Shown here piece by piece: positions 51,225 through 62,891 of a stretch of 64,000 bases of DNA (its first letter is position 1; every line of letters starts with the position of its first letter). Source of the stretch: Ancylostoma caninum (taxonomy: Eukaryota > Nematoda > Chromadorea > Rhabditida > Ancylostomatidae); the NCBI GenBank assembly GCA_037903475.1, contig JBAJFG010000549.1, forward strand, positions 1,054,001-1,118,000, in the 5' to 3' direction. Below the pieces are notes generated by a model. That model worked only from the letters and a program-made list of their open reading frames with translations, had not been told where the DNA came from and made no database searches. The position numbers and the translations under genes were made by a program.

Positions 51225-51234
51225 GAGACGCAGA
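51225..51234 (-). promoter_or_regulatory. TCTGCGTCTC decamer
   Basis: Exact GAGACGCAGA following GAGAGATGCA, so nearly a tandem double site. It lies about 700 bp downstream of the CpG block with another copy at 50529. Confidence 0.5.
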
Positions 51235-52339
51235 CAGGAAAGCGAATAGTAAACGCTGCTTCACCTCACGCTATTACTTTCCTGGATGCTCTCTGGAACG
51301 TCATCAGTTCCATCGATCGATATTGATCTTCTTCGATTTTTTCCTTCTTTCTATCTAGTTCTTCGTTCCTTTTTCACTTTTTCGCTTTCATTTCGCTTTA
51401 TTTCATTGCTTTGGATCAGCAATCGCAAGTTTTTCACTAGTTAAATGTTTCTGGATTCGAATCTCTCTGCAACGTCATCCTTTGTATTTTTTCTTTTTCT
51501 CTCGAAATTTTCTTGTTTTTCTCTTTCTCTCCTTACCTTTTATAAAATAAGATTCTTCTACTTCACAAGCCCTGTAATTATTTGCCCTTCATAGTTTTTA
51601 CGCTACCATGGTCGCTCTATTTTATACCTCTACATTCTCGGCATTCCTTTCTACACAAACAGATTCGCTTTCAATCCCTTTCCATATCCCACCTTTGTTC
51701 ATCCTGATTCTTCTCATCTCAGATACGACGTAGCTTGGCGATATTTCGCTACAACGTATCCCAGATTTCAGTGGAATGTATGGGTGGTGCTGAAATTTAG
51801 TAAACATACCTTCCACATGGTACATCCTTTGTTCAGAACGACAGTTTTAGCTCTTACTCACCAGGGTGCATTGAACTTTGTGCTAGTTGTCTGCGAGCGG
51901 ATTGCCGCACTAGCAACATGAAGTTTGCAACAGATGTATGTACTTTATGGAATCTTAATAGTTTTCACTTCTTTCTTAGTGTCTTTTCCCTGTAGACCCA
52001 CAAGGTTGTTAGTTGGTAGAGCTGCGACAACCGCCAGACAACGCGTCTCTTATGCGTATAGAAGAACGCTTACAATACTGTTTACTAGACAGCCAAGAAA
52101 CATGTGCCGTACTTTCACTGCCCTTTTCTTGCAAGTTATGGAAGCATTGAACAGTTTGTCTGCGAGCAGCAGGTGTCAGTACAAATATGTACACTCGAAT
52201 TAGACACATGTACTGTGGACATTATCAAAGCGTAGGCAGTTCTACCGCAGGGACAATGAGAATTTAGCGATGAAAACTTCACACTTGCGAGCGTAAATAA
52301 CAAGAATTGGCAGTGAGGTACATAAAAGCGCCTAGGTCA

Positions 52340-52560
52340 TGCCCCTACCCTGAAGACCCGCGCGTTCGCGGGCCACTCAGTGTGTGGCCCGCGTCGGTCG
52401 CTCTGATCCTCGCTTCTTCACGGTTCGCTCTGTCTGTGTGTACATATTTGCGTGCGGTTTATGCGGGGTTGTTGCGTTTTTTCAGCCGCCGCAACGAGCC
52501 GCGGCTGAAAACTAAACAAACTCGCAGCCGACGCGCCGCCAGCTGTATGTGATACGCAGG
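52340..52560. promoter_or_regulatory. CpG-rich block with an 11-bp hairpin
   Basis: CpG-dense, with CGCGTTCGCGGG at its start. TTTTCAGCCGC (52479-52489) and GCGGCTGAAAA (52501-52511) form a perfect 11-bp stem with an 11-nt loop. No coding frame recognised. Confidence 0.35.
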
Positions 52561-55460
52561 CGAAAAAAAAAAGTTTGGAGCAGTGATCTAAAAACATCGC
52601 GGCGCTGGGGGAAGGGGGGGGGTGGGGTTTCTAACGAGAAGTGCTTTTTTTCTTCTGGAGTGCTTATGATGCCCATGAGCTCCCCATTCTGCTGATAAAT
52701 GCAATGTAACAGATACATATTGATGGACTTACCGATACTCCTGGGTAACTGCTTCACTTTTGTCTCCTGGAAGTAGCCGATATCCATATAGTAGTCCAAT
52801 ATTTCTTCCGTTTACAAATGCGGGCGTCCCACATTGAGCGCAGTGTCGATGTGCACTGCAGCGTCCTGTTTTTCAGTACCAGAGCAGTACTCCCTTATGT
52901 GCTACGCTCTGTTCTGCCGTTATGCTGCATTACTCTCGTGTCTGTAATGACCTGGTTATCGCACAGAATAGCTGTTCTGAAGATCTATGCTTGAATTCAT
53001 AGCAAACTGCTGATAATTCGAAGAGGAAGTGTGGGAGAAATGCTAATTATAAGAATAATTTACCCATGAACGTGGATTTTCGCTCTAACTTGGACTCTTA
53101 GAGTTTATTCATCCTGAAAACGCTTTTTCCTTCCGAACTGCTCTGGAAATATTGGCGCTAGCTGCTATTTAAGCGGGTTTATCCGTGATTTGAAAGTTTA
53201 GCAGAGAATAAGGCGACGTGCAGGGCATAATCCACCTGGATACTACCGTCGTCGAATCATCAGAGATTACCGATGTAGGAAGCTTCCTGGAATGCTGGGG
53301 AATATCCTATAAGTAATGAGAAGAAAATACTTTGCCCATATTCTAGTACTACGCTCTTGCAACTGAAATGGTTTTGCACCACTGGCAGAGGTTCACTGCG
53401 AGACACCTTGCTCTGCTGTGAATCCCTATGAATGCATAGAATAAAAAAATTCTTAGCATTTTTTTTGGAAGGGTAACATGTCCTCGTGGGATGGTCTGCA
53501 TAGGGATGCAATCTAGAAGGCTCACTCTTTTTTTTATTCGTCCCGGACTCTGCCTCTTTGCATTCTCGCTGCTCCGTATCCATGTTGACTTCTTGGAGAG
53601 AAAAAACACTTATCCTATCACTGCATCAGCTCATGCCCTCCACATTGCTGCAGCATCTCAACTAAAATGTGGAATCGATTAACTGGAATAAGTTTTCAGA
53701 AACTCTTTGTAGCAGTCTAATCGCATCAGAAATTTCCACGTGCAAGAATAGTACAGACAAGCCCTCCTATCAGTTGCCATCCACTTCACTGTTATCTGTC
53801 CGATTTTGCTGCATCGAAAATATTTGGTTCAGATGCCCATTCTTAGAGCTTATTGAAATTTGCCCGTTTTCCAGGGAACAGGACATAAGGTCTTCACTTC
53901 GCCGAGCTGCATTTGTGGGGTTTCTTATTCATAGCATAAAAATACACTGAGTAGGTATTTAGTAGTGATTGGAGTAGGGTCTTATGGACACCTGAGAGGA
54001 TCAACGATGCTAAATCCAATCATTTCTATGTCGCCACCATTACGAGATTGACACCCTTTTACTTCTGATATTCACTGGGAAATAAGCAAAAGCCTGAAGA
54101 TCTGAGCAGTCCCATTGATTTATTGATTTACATGTATTCAGTCATTTCGCTACTCTTTTTTCCTGCACACCTATGCATCTCATCAATCTTCGAAGGAGTT
54201 ATATCGACTGATTGCAAAGAAACATTCAAATGTGAGAAGTAAGCCTTGGTCTTTCAACTCATGGAACTTCCCAACTCCTTATCTAATTTCACTTCTTTTT
54301 CGCTGTTTATCCTTAGCTTTACAATTCCAATTTATGGGCGTGGCTTGCCGTTCAATTTTGGAAATTCTCACGAAAGAATGCAACTATGGAAGGGTATACC
54401 AAGAAGAATTTCAAGCATCCTACGCTGAGAGAAGCGTATTTCCGGGCGAAACATAGTAAAAAAAATTTTTCGCATTCGAAGTGGGAAATATGATGCAGAG
54501 AGCAGAAATAGTCAACTTTAAAATAAGCGCATAATTTTGATACAAACAAAAAAAGGAGATGTCGCTGCTGCTCCGTGAAAAATCGAGCGACTGGGTATAA
54601 AAATGTCACGAAGAGGTCACCACTCTAGGTAAAGTGGGGAGATTCTGAGCAGCCGCTTTGGAAGCTTGTTGCCCACTACTTTGCGGTGAATATTCTTTCT
54701 AATAGCAGGCTTTGAGAGGTTCTAGCAGCCATGATGAGGTATGAACGGAAGTACTGTGTAGCACCGGAAGTCGGAAGTTGGAAGTGTTGTTTGGAGTCTG
54801 TCTGGCGGAATTTGTAGAGATAGAAACAGAATGTGTAAGCTGGCGTAACGTTGAGTGCGTGCCGTCAATTGTCTAGAAATATGGAAGTCAGATGCTCGGA
54901 TTGCGCTAGAATTTCGCTAGACTTCCATGCTTCAGAAGCCGAAATTTTGCATATGTCTGACCATGATCTTACTGGACTCTGACAAAGTCTCACATGGCCG
55001 TTTGCATAGATTACGGTTTTCACTGTACTGTGACTGAATAGCATGGAGTATTGGGTGACGCTGCAATAATGCTGATTTGAAAGGCTGGATGTTGTAAATA
55101 CTACACAATATGGTGTCAGATGTAGAAGGTATTCATGGGTTAAGCTGTTTGAACGATCCCAGAAAAGTATTATTCATAAATAGGAAGATTGCATGCCTGC
55201 AACTTACAAGTTTCTCTGAGCTGTCCTTCACTAGACATGTTATTCCTGAATTATATTGTTTTAGGGGACTATAGCACTCTATTCAGCTCAAGGTTCATCT
55301 TAAGTTTCAGAAGTTCCACGAGTTTGATGTGAAAATCTTTGAGTTTTTTTTACCAATGCATAAGCTTCTTCTTGGTCTTGAATATCTGTTTTTTTTAACT
55401 ACAGGTAATCCTGCATTTGTTCCTTTTCCAATTCTTTATTTGATCTTAATATGTGCGTAC

Positions 55461-55704
55461 CAGTGGCGGACGCAGAAAGTGGGCGGGAGGGGGGCGTGGG
55501 AAGAAAAGTGGGGTCTCCGCCGTTTTGGGGACCCAGACGGAAAATAAAATTAATAATAATATTAATTATAATAATAAACAATAAATAAAAAATATATTAA
55601 AAATAATAACAAAAATAAACAATTAAGAATAAACTAACACAAGATTTTTATTTGTATTGTAAAGTAATTTCGAAAATTTGGCGACCCATTCTCGGGGGGG
55701 GCGC

Positions 55705-55736
<32 letters not shown>

Positions 55737-55748
55737 CGTCCGCCACTG
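55461..55748. mobile_element. hAT-family MITE with perfect 8-bp target duplication
   Basis: CAGTGGCGGACGCAG at 55461 and its exact reverse complement CTGCGTCCGCCACTG ending at 55748 are flanked by identical GTGCGTAC on both sides (55453-55460, 55749-55756). The inside is non-coding: A/T-rich middle and a C27 run (55708-55734). CAGTGGCGKA ends and 8-bp duplications place it with hAT elements; the intact duplications suggest a recent insertion. Confidence 0.9.
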
Positions 55749-55774
55749 GTGCGTACCTAGAGTGCAATGAATAA

Positions 55775-55807
55775 GTAAGTAAATGAATAAATAAACAAAT
55801 AAGTAGA

Positions 55808-55838
<31 letters not shown>
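55775..55838. repeat. (AAAT)n microsatellite
   Basis: Imperfect then perfect tandem AAAT/AAAC units beginning about 20 bp beyond the hAT MITE target duplication. Confidence 0.9.
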
Positions 55839-57799
55839 AAGGGCACTCATATTGCTGAACATCCTGCAAGTAACAGCTCTCCGATCTTTGGACTAACGAC
55901 CACAATTTTATTGCCTAGGTATCTCTCCATCCCATATAACAACCCCTCTTTGCCGATCTCATTACTAGCGGCTGCTTAATTTAGCTTATTTTCCGCGATG
56001 AAATCATTGCGAACGGCGCTTTTGCTGGAGAGCGCCCCGTGGCCCGCAACATTCTCGTAAATACTAACTAAAGTATTGCGGTGCCTGGCGGTGCCGGCCC
56101 GCGAACCTCGTCACTCGCCTCGCGCTGCACACCTCTTATTATATAGAAACTCTCGCCGCCGGCTGCGTTGTGTTCCATTGAGCACAAGAGGCTGCGCTGA
56201 TGACAACATCGTCGTCGAGACCCGAAGATGTCGCTGGTTGTAGAGGTGACTCGTCCTCTAGGTGAAAATTGCTGCACTTCCGCCGAGGATCTATGATCTA
56301 GCGTGGGAAAGTCGGCAAATCGAAGTGCCAGGGAGCAGTAGGAGTTACATGCAGAAATTGGTGCTGTGGAATTTTGTGGCAGTTGTCCCCAGTCAAGCGC
56401 ACAACAAGGCGTGAAAGCACGATGCTTGTCTGGCTTCTAAGCACTGTACGAACAACTTAAACAGGCTTTCCGATGTACTTCTACGGCTGTTTATCACGTG
56501 TTTTACTTAGAACTTCAAATCTCAAGGTGAATAATCGGAAAACACTGTAATAGTGGTTTCCGTTGGGGAATAAAAAACATCCAACACTTCTTATCGTAAT
56601 TATAGTCATATTTGGTCGGAATAGCTGCACTATTTCCAAATTGCACACGCTAGATTATATCTTGCTTCGTCCACATATTAGCTATTGTAGATCTTTAATC
56701 CTGTCAAGTTTGCAGAAATCCAAGTCCGTGCACGTCATAATTTTTCAAAATCATCTCCATCTATATGTGGCATAAATTCTTTTACTGTTCTACAGGAAAA
56801 AGCTCGGGCCGGATTGGACACAGAAATACAGAATGACATTTGAATAGTTGTCTTTTTAAAAAATGCTTGAACCGACACCTGTAATTTGTGTCGTTAACCT
56901 AGTAATTGGAATAATATTTATTTTTGTCCAATTTTTTTCTGTATTTCCATGTTTTTTTTTTCATTTCTGTTATATGATTTGGGTACAAGAAGAATTATTA
57001 ACCCATTGACGACCGCATGGCTCACCTGTGAACCACGCCTTTTTTGCATGGTCCGGTTTGAGAGATCACTGGTGAGCTGTGATCACTAGGGCCTACAGGT
57101 CAGCATGATTATAAAAATCTACACTGGATTTTTTAAATAAAAGTTCTGGAGTGCGGGAAAGCGGGCAGAAATTGAGAAAGCATAGAAAAACGCGAAAAAG
57201 AAAGCTGTTATCAATGAGCTAACACTTACTACATACATGGTAATTAGACGGAATTGTCCACGATCAAAGCGCTGAAGGGCGAATATGGGAATAAGGAAAC
57301 TATTGTGTACACGTACGTGTGTTGCTCGATTTTTTCTCAGGGCATTCAGGAATACAGCTCGGGATTCATGTAGGTTTATGGCGGTACGGACAAAGAAAAG
57401 CTCTAGTTGCTGCTTAAAGCTGCGTAATTGTGAGGGACTTCACTTTTTGAACGAGTTCTCTCGCTTTTTACTGAACTAAGGCCGGTGCGAGTTACATATT
57501 CGAGGAGAAGATTGTTGAAGCAATATGAGAGGTAGAAAGAACTGGAGAAGGTGTCGGAGAGGCGGAAGAGGAAAGTCAGACAGCAGGTAAGGATACCCAA
57601 CGTACCCAACCAGCGTCGCTTTTGAAATAAGCTATGCCTCATAGCATGTAGTGTGAATCCTAGCAGCGTAATTTGGCTCCCTGCTAGCTCTCCAACCCGT
57701 TTCACGGCTAATTTTTAACGACCTATGACCGGCCTGTTTTCGGACGAACTTCCCATAGGTTTTTTCACCTATTTTTTTTTCTCAGCGTGCAAATCAGGC

Positions 57800-58005
57800 G
57801 TTCGAGTGTGCGTCATGTGTGCATTTGCGTGTGTGTGTGCGTGTGTTTCATCGACGAATCCACACACACATGTAATCTCATTGATCACCGCGGCCGTTAC
57901 CGCTCGTCGTCGTCGTCCGCGGAGAGCTTTTTTTTCTCGCCTCCGGCCCGCCCCTTTGTCGATCATGAATCAGAACGTGTGTATGCGTGTTAGTTTGTGT
58001 GCAAT
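57800..58005. promoter_or_regulatory. Promoter-like module, second copy
   Basis: GTGTGTGTGTGCGTGTG (~57829-57848), CGTCGTCGTCGTC (57905-57917), 10 nt, T8 (57928-57935), CTCGCCTCCGGCC, then GTGTGTATGCGTGT (~57977). Sequence between the named parts differs from the first module, so this is shared architecture rather than a simple duplication. Confidence 0.4.
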
Positions 58006-58513
58006 CACGACCAAATCGTCACCGAAAATACACAATTATCACGAGCTGCTACGGTAATGCGAACCAGAATACAAACAGACATGGTCGCCGGTGCTCTATC
58101 CTTTTAAAGGTTAAACATCAGCTCATATTTGTGGGCATGAACTGATCTTTGTGATAGGTGTCCGTGTTTTTGCTGACGGTGACCTTGTGATGTTGTTTGT
58201 TTGGCGCTTTGCTGTAATTTTCTTTTCATACGTTTTTTTTACTGCTGTTCAGGGCGGTGGCTAGGACAGCTATCACTTTTTTGCACCTTTCCTCATTTAT
58301 CATCAAACAAAATCATTATATTTATGAGATAATAGGCTTTACGGTCCTCTACTAGAACAGTTACTCTGTGGACATCTGCCACTTCTATGTTCTCTTCCAT
58401 CATAAAAACTATCCCATCTCCTCTAGGATGGAGTTATCCAATCTGTAAGTATTCGCTATTCTGCGCAGTTATCCAGATCTGAGATTCGCGGACGCATAGC
58501 CGGGAAATGCAGT

Positions 58514-58615
58514 TTCTGGGTGCACTATTGAAATTACCCAGGGTAAATGTGCTGTCGCCTTCGGTAGCGATGGGTAGATTTGGACGGTTCCACATGCATA
58601 CCCTGGGTAGTACTA
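58514..58615. mobile_element. Palindromic MITE, TTACCC family
   Basis: TGAAATTACCCAGGGTAAAT GTGCTG at the left, GCGATGGGTAGATTTGGACG in the centre, CATACCCTGGGTAGTACT at the right. Confidence 0.7.
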
Positions 58616-58639
58616 GCAAAGCCAATTTTGACGTTCTGA

Positions 58640-58805
58640 GCTTGGATGCATCACAAAGATTGTGTACTTGTGGTTAGCGTACTAATCCACCCAAATTTAC
58701 CCTTTGCCTCTGTTTACCCATACTTGAAGTTGTCTGTACCCACCTGCTACCCACGGGTAATCATACCCATGATTATTAGCTTGCCAATCCTTCCAATGAT
58801 GCACT
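58640..58805. mobile_element. Longer TTGGTAATC sister-family MITE, reverse orientation
   Basis: GGATGCATCACAAAGATTGT at the left, CCCAAATTTACCCTTTGCC, GTTTACCCATACTTGAAGTT and CTACCCACGGGTAATCATAC in the middle, AGCTTGCCAATCCTTCCAAT GATGCA at the right. Confidence 0.7.
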
Positions 58806-59391
58806 GGAGCCCTGTACGTCCTAACTTGGCATACTTCATGGACATCCAGTCATCTCTGGCCAGCTTTTAGTTACTTGGTTAGCGTCTCATGGATCCTAAC
58901 CCAGGAATCTCGGCAAATTCTCGTTTCAATGACGTCATCAAGTATACTTTCCCAATCTCAGTAGATTCGCGCATTCTATCATCTCGCCTACCTGAGTGCG
59001 ATTTTTTCTAACCTTTCCACTGTCTCTGCTTTGTATTATATTTTATTTTCCGTAAAATAACCTCAACGAGCGCGTAGCTTATATTTAGAACCCTGATTTA
59101 CAGGAATTAGTCAGGATAATCTGTGGTTATTTAGCATTATTAGCAACACAGATCACAATGTAGTTAATCCGGTATATGATATATTATAATACTAAACCGA
59201 TGGATACGTAAGCTTCTCGGCAGCAACTAAACCGGGAAATAACTGGGGAAATTGGGTGTTGACTCAGGAGTTGCAGTGAAATGTCTGTAGATGAAGAAAA
59301 ACTGTGATTTCACTTACGAAGCATAACACATATTTCGGCGAATTCACCTACTGGAAGAGCTCTTTCTGAACCCCACCTCCTTCTTTAATGT

Positions 59392-59823
59392 CGAGATTCA
59401 CGAACATTCCCGGGAAGGTTGATTGGTTTATTTATTACCGGATGCAAGAGTTGACAAAAAAGAACAACCGTTTGAGAAATAACACCGATAAATACAATGG
59501 TAGGTTAAAAAAACCGCTCCAAATGAGTAATATACAAGCATGAGCCAACTGGTGAGGCAGTTGATCGGAAGGCATGAACTGGGGGGGGGGAGGGGCAGAA
59601 TGTCATGGTCGTGGATGTCATGGTTCTACGCCTTCTGCCCATCTTGACAGCTTGAATAGACAGTTTCTCGAGCAAAATGTGATATTTCACTATGTTTCTG
59701 CTACCAGTATCATCTTTGACTGAGAAGTTGTTTGAATTAGGTGCTCCCATTTTTGTCTGACTCGTCAATTCAGAAGGACAGGTGGGTCACAGTCTTCCAG
59801 AGAACTTCCACGAATCCCGCTAC
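59392..59823. mobile_element. MITE, GTTCTCGGGAAGG family, interrupted
   Basis: Left end GAGATTCACGAACATTCCCG; right end GAACTTCCACGAATCCCGCT in inverse orientation. The inside contains a 140-bp segment (59424-59565) that also occurs at 30167-30305, so it is nested or chimeric. Confidence 0.6.
59424..59565. repeat. Dispersed 140-bp repeat, copy 2
   Basis: Homologous to 30167-30305 and in the same orientation. Here it follows a MITE end directly (AGGTTGATTGG), suggesting the MITE captured it or the segment is part of a longer family member. Confidence 0.8.
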
Positions 59824-62132
59824 GGATTGCTGCAATGCTTTCTGTTTCGCTAATTAGTCGATGAGGTCGACATCCTAAAGATGGATTTCATGGGCGTTTT
59901 CCGGAGTATTGTACATCTATTGGCGGTTCTTCGCAATGTTTGATCCTCTCTGGAGTAGACTTGGACACTTTATTTGTACAGATCCATCTATCAATTAGAA
60001 ATCGTTTCATTGTTTATCCCACTATTGTTTGCTAAAAGTTAATAAGCACTACTGGCGGGACAGCTACACACCCCTATTGGCTGTAGAATTTCAGCAAACA
60101 CTGTGCCCTTTTTGTGACAAGATCTTCGTTGCGTTCTTCTAGATAAGGTACAGTGGCCGTTTACCTCTGTATGTTCTGTCAGAATACTAAACAAACTGGT
60201 TTCAAGAGCTATACAGTGAGAAATCCTCAGTCACTCCAATCTAGATGCAATATTTTCTGTAGCGCTACATGTAAGCATATTTTTTCTGTATTATACGTGC
60301 ATATGCTATATAAATGCTATCCAGCTATGTTAAACATCTATCTAGCTGGCATAAATATTATCTATGTGCTATCATACGGTGCAAAAATGAGAGAGAAATC
60401 TGTGTGCTGAAAATTAATGAAATTTGTGAAAGCAAGCCTAAGAATTTAACTGCCGTACTAATTTTTTGGACATCCTGGAACAGCTGGAATTTTCGCATTC
60501 CTACTTTAACTTTAACTTTTTTGCACTCACAGTGCGCTACAGACATAAGGAGAAAATTGCAACTATTAAAACTGGAATTTAGATAAAAATCCAAAATAAA
60601 ACACAGAAAATGTTTCTCAAACCAGAACAGGATTGACCATAGAAACCTCAGAATAGAGCATGAAATTCGGCAAGAAAACAAAGCAAAACTGCTTCGTTAA
60701 TGTGGCAGCAGGACAGTGCGGTATGAGTTTTCCGGAATTAAGAATTGTAAATTGCGGTGGGGCTCGATTTGATTCCGTGCTTTACGATGAAGAATACGCA
60801 CAAGCTTCACGAATACTTTGGGCAGGTTGAGAATACGTAGGAACTAAAAATACAAGTGCAAGTACTGATGAATATCCACCTAAAACACATAGCAGCCAAT
60901 TCACTGAACGTGAAACTAGCAAAAAGACTTGGGGTTTTTTCTTTTCTTGCTTGCATTTTCCGCTCTATACTTACTTCAGCACAATTCCGTCCACATTTTT
61001 CCTTTTACAGAAAGTTGAGAAATTTTTGCTATCAACCCCTTTATCGCGCTCATGTGGTGATTAACAGGTCGAGCAACGCCGACACTTTTCTCTTCACATG
61101 CGAAGAATTTCTGCCGTCGTAATTTTTCACAAAACTTACTGGTGGTAAAACTTATTGTGGTGGGATATTTCAGTGTTTCACACGCAGTTGCGAAATAATA
61201 CATTGCATCGCTATATGTGTAGTGCTTTTGCACTACCATTCATGGTGAGATTAATATTACCCATCAGGTATGTTGAAGCCATTGAACTCAGCTATGCCCC
61301 ATTCTAGCCGCATTTCACTAGGAATATACAGTAGCGTTGTGCAATGATTTGCACCGTATTCCTCGCTAAATACTCAGTACTTAGTAGATTGTCGTTCCTA
61401 AAAAGACATACACTTAATTTAATGGTAGCCTGTTCTTTGCACATCCATGAGCGCCTGCTTATGAGACGATTATGCGGATCTCCGGCTTAAATGAGAATGT
61501 CTCACGGCGTTCGCAAACACGTAGAAAGAACTGCGGCCCACAATAACTAAACTTTGATCTATCACTGGGTAAATCTTCTTATCTACTTACCATCTTACCA
61601 TATCACTGAGTATATACAAGTATAGAAGGCTGACTCGGCCAGCGGCTCGAGTTTTCTGTCTCAAAGTGGTGTCAGAGCGAAGGGAAGCGGAGTGATTGGC
61701 CTCGTTTACATGTGTTTTCAACAATTCACCATTGTCATGACGTTTTCTGTTGGTCTGGTGCTATTATTCCACCGTAGGGCCCTTTTTCCTGAACACATCT
61801 TTTTTTCTGCCAGTTCTCCAGTGCCGTAGCAGTTGAGGTACAACAGCTAAAAAAACAGCCACCTATCTTTTTTTTCTCTTTTCATATCCTGTGAAGGATG
61901 CTTTTCAACTGAAGTTGCTCGGCTCTGTATCCTTTTCCTATTTAGTCCTTCGTATATTATGGCCCTTCCCCCCATTCTTTGGGATTCAAGATTCTCTTCG
62001 CTTTCAAACCTTCAGTAATTAATGTGATAACCCCGTTCAGGCCAGAGTCTTCCCATACAGAAGAGCTGTGATCTCTTTCTTTTCAGTGAGTACATTGTAA
62101 GTGAGATCCATATGATATTTTGGGGTACGAAG

Positions 62133-62235
62133 CGTTATACCTGTACTGGGCGGCGCGATCATGCTCTGTGATTAACCAGTGGGATGAACTGACCAATCGT
62201 AGAGCTGGACCGCACCGCCCTTTTCAGGTATAACG
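62133..62235. mobile_element. Palindromic MITE, CGTTATACCTG family, copy 2
   Basis: CGTTATACCTGTACTGGGCG at the left and CGCCCTTTTCAGGTATAACG at the right, 103 bp, one base longer than copy 1. The loop carries GACCAATCGTAG in the same orientation as copy 1. Confidence 0.85.
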
Positions 62236-62736
62236 CTCTACACCCGATATTTTGTTGAAAGGTTTCTCTTGGAGTAATTTCAGTGATTCTGCTTTTTTCA
62301 ACTGCAAATTAGTTCGTTACACGAAACAATAGAATTTTTCCATCTTAGCTTACAACGTTTCAATTTTTATGATAAGTAGAATTTTCAAAAAAAAAATGAT
62401 GGGAGATGCAAAAACAAATTCTATGCGGCATCTATACACCCTATTTTTTCAAGGAAATCATTTGTTTATAGAAACGTGGTGCTTATTCTGTAGAAAACAG
62501 TTACCATCCATTTCCACGCAAGTGCCAGGTTCTTGTGCAATTGCGGACTTTCTCCAGTGACGTTACCTTGCAAAAGCCACTCCCAGCATACCAACGGTGA
62601 CTGTGCAGCACAATGACTGCTCCGCAAATATTTGGTGCCAATTCACTTCGTTGCAAAGTTTCATGTAAACACTTAAAAATATGTATGACTGCACTGAATC
62701 GATAGTCAACTTAGCGCGGATAGTCGATGAATTCTG

Positions 62737-62891
62737 CTCAGACAATTTTTCGGAAGGACCGCAGCAGAAAACCGGAAGAACTGACAGGTGACCTGCGGTC
62801 CTTCCGAAAATTTTGATCTCTGCGTCTCTCGCTTCTTAACCACATGAGCACGATCTCTTTCTGCTGCGCTCCTTCCGACAATTTGTCTGAG
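62737..62891. mobile_element. MITE, CTCRGACAATTTTTCGG family, copy 2
   Basis: CTCAGACAATTTTTCGGAAG at the left and TTCCGACAATTTGTCTGAG at the right form an inverted repeat of about 29 bp with few mismatches. It is 75 bp shorter than copy 1 but carries the same internal TCTGCGTCTC (62819-62828). Confidence 0.85.

Larger units (their letters stand above)
49560..55450. other. No gene recognised
   Basis: Contains the CpG blocks at 50310-50700 and 52340-52560, a G14 run near 49849 and decamers at 50529 and 51225. Remaining open frames are short and in conflicting registers. Confidence 0.5.
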
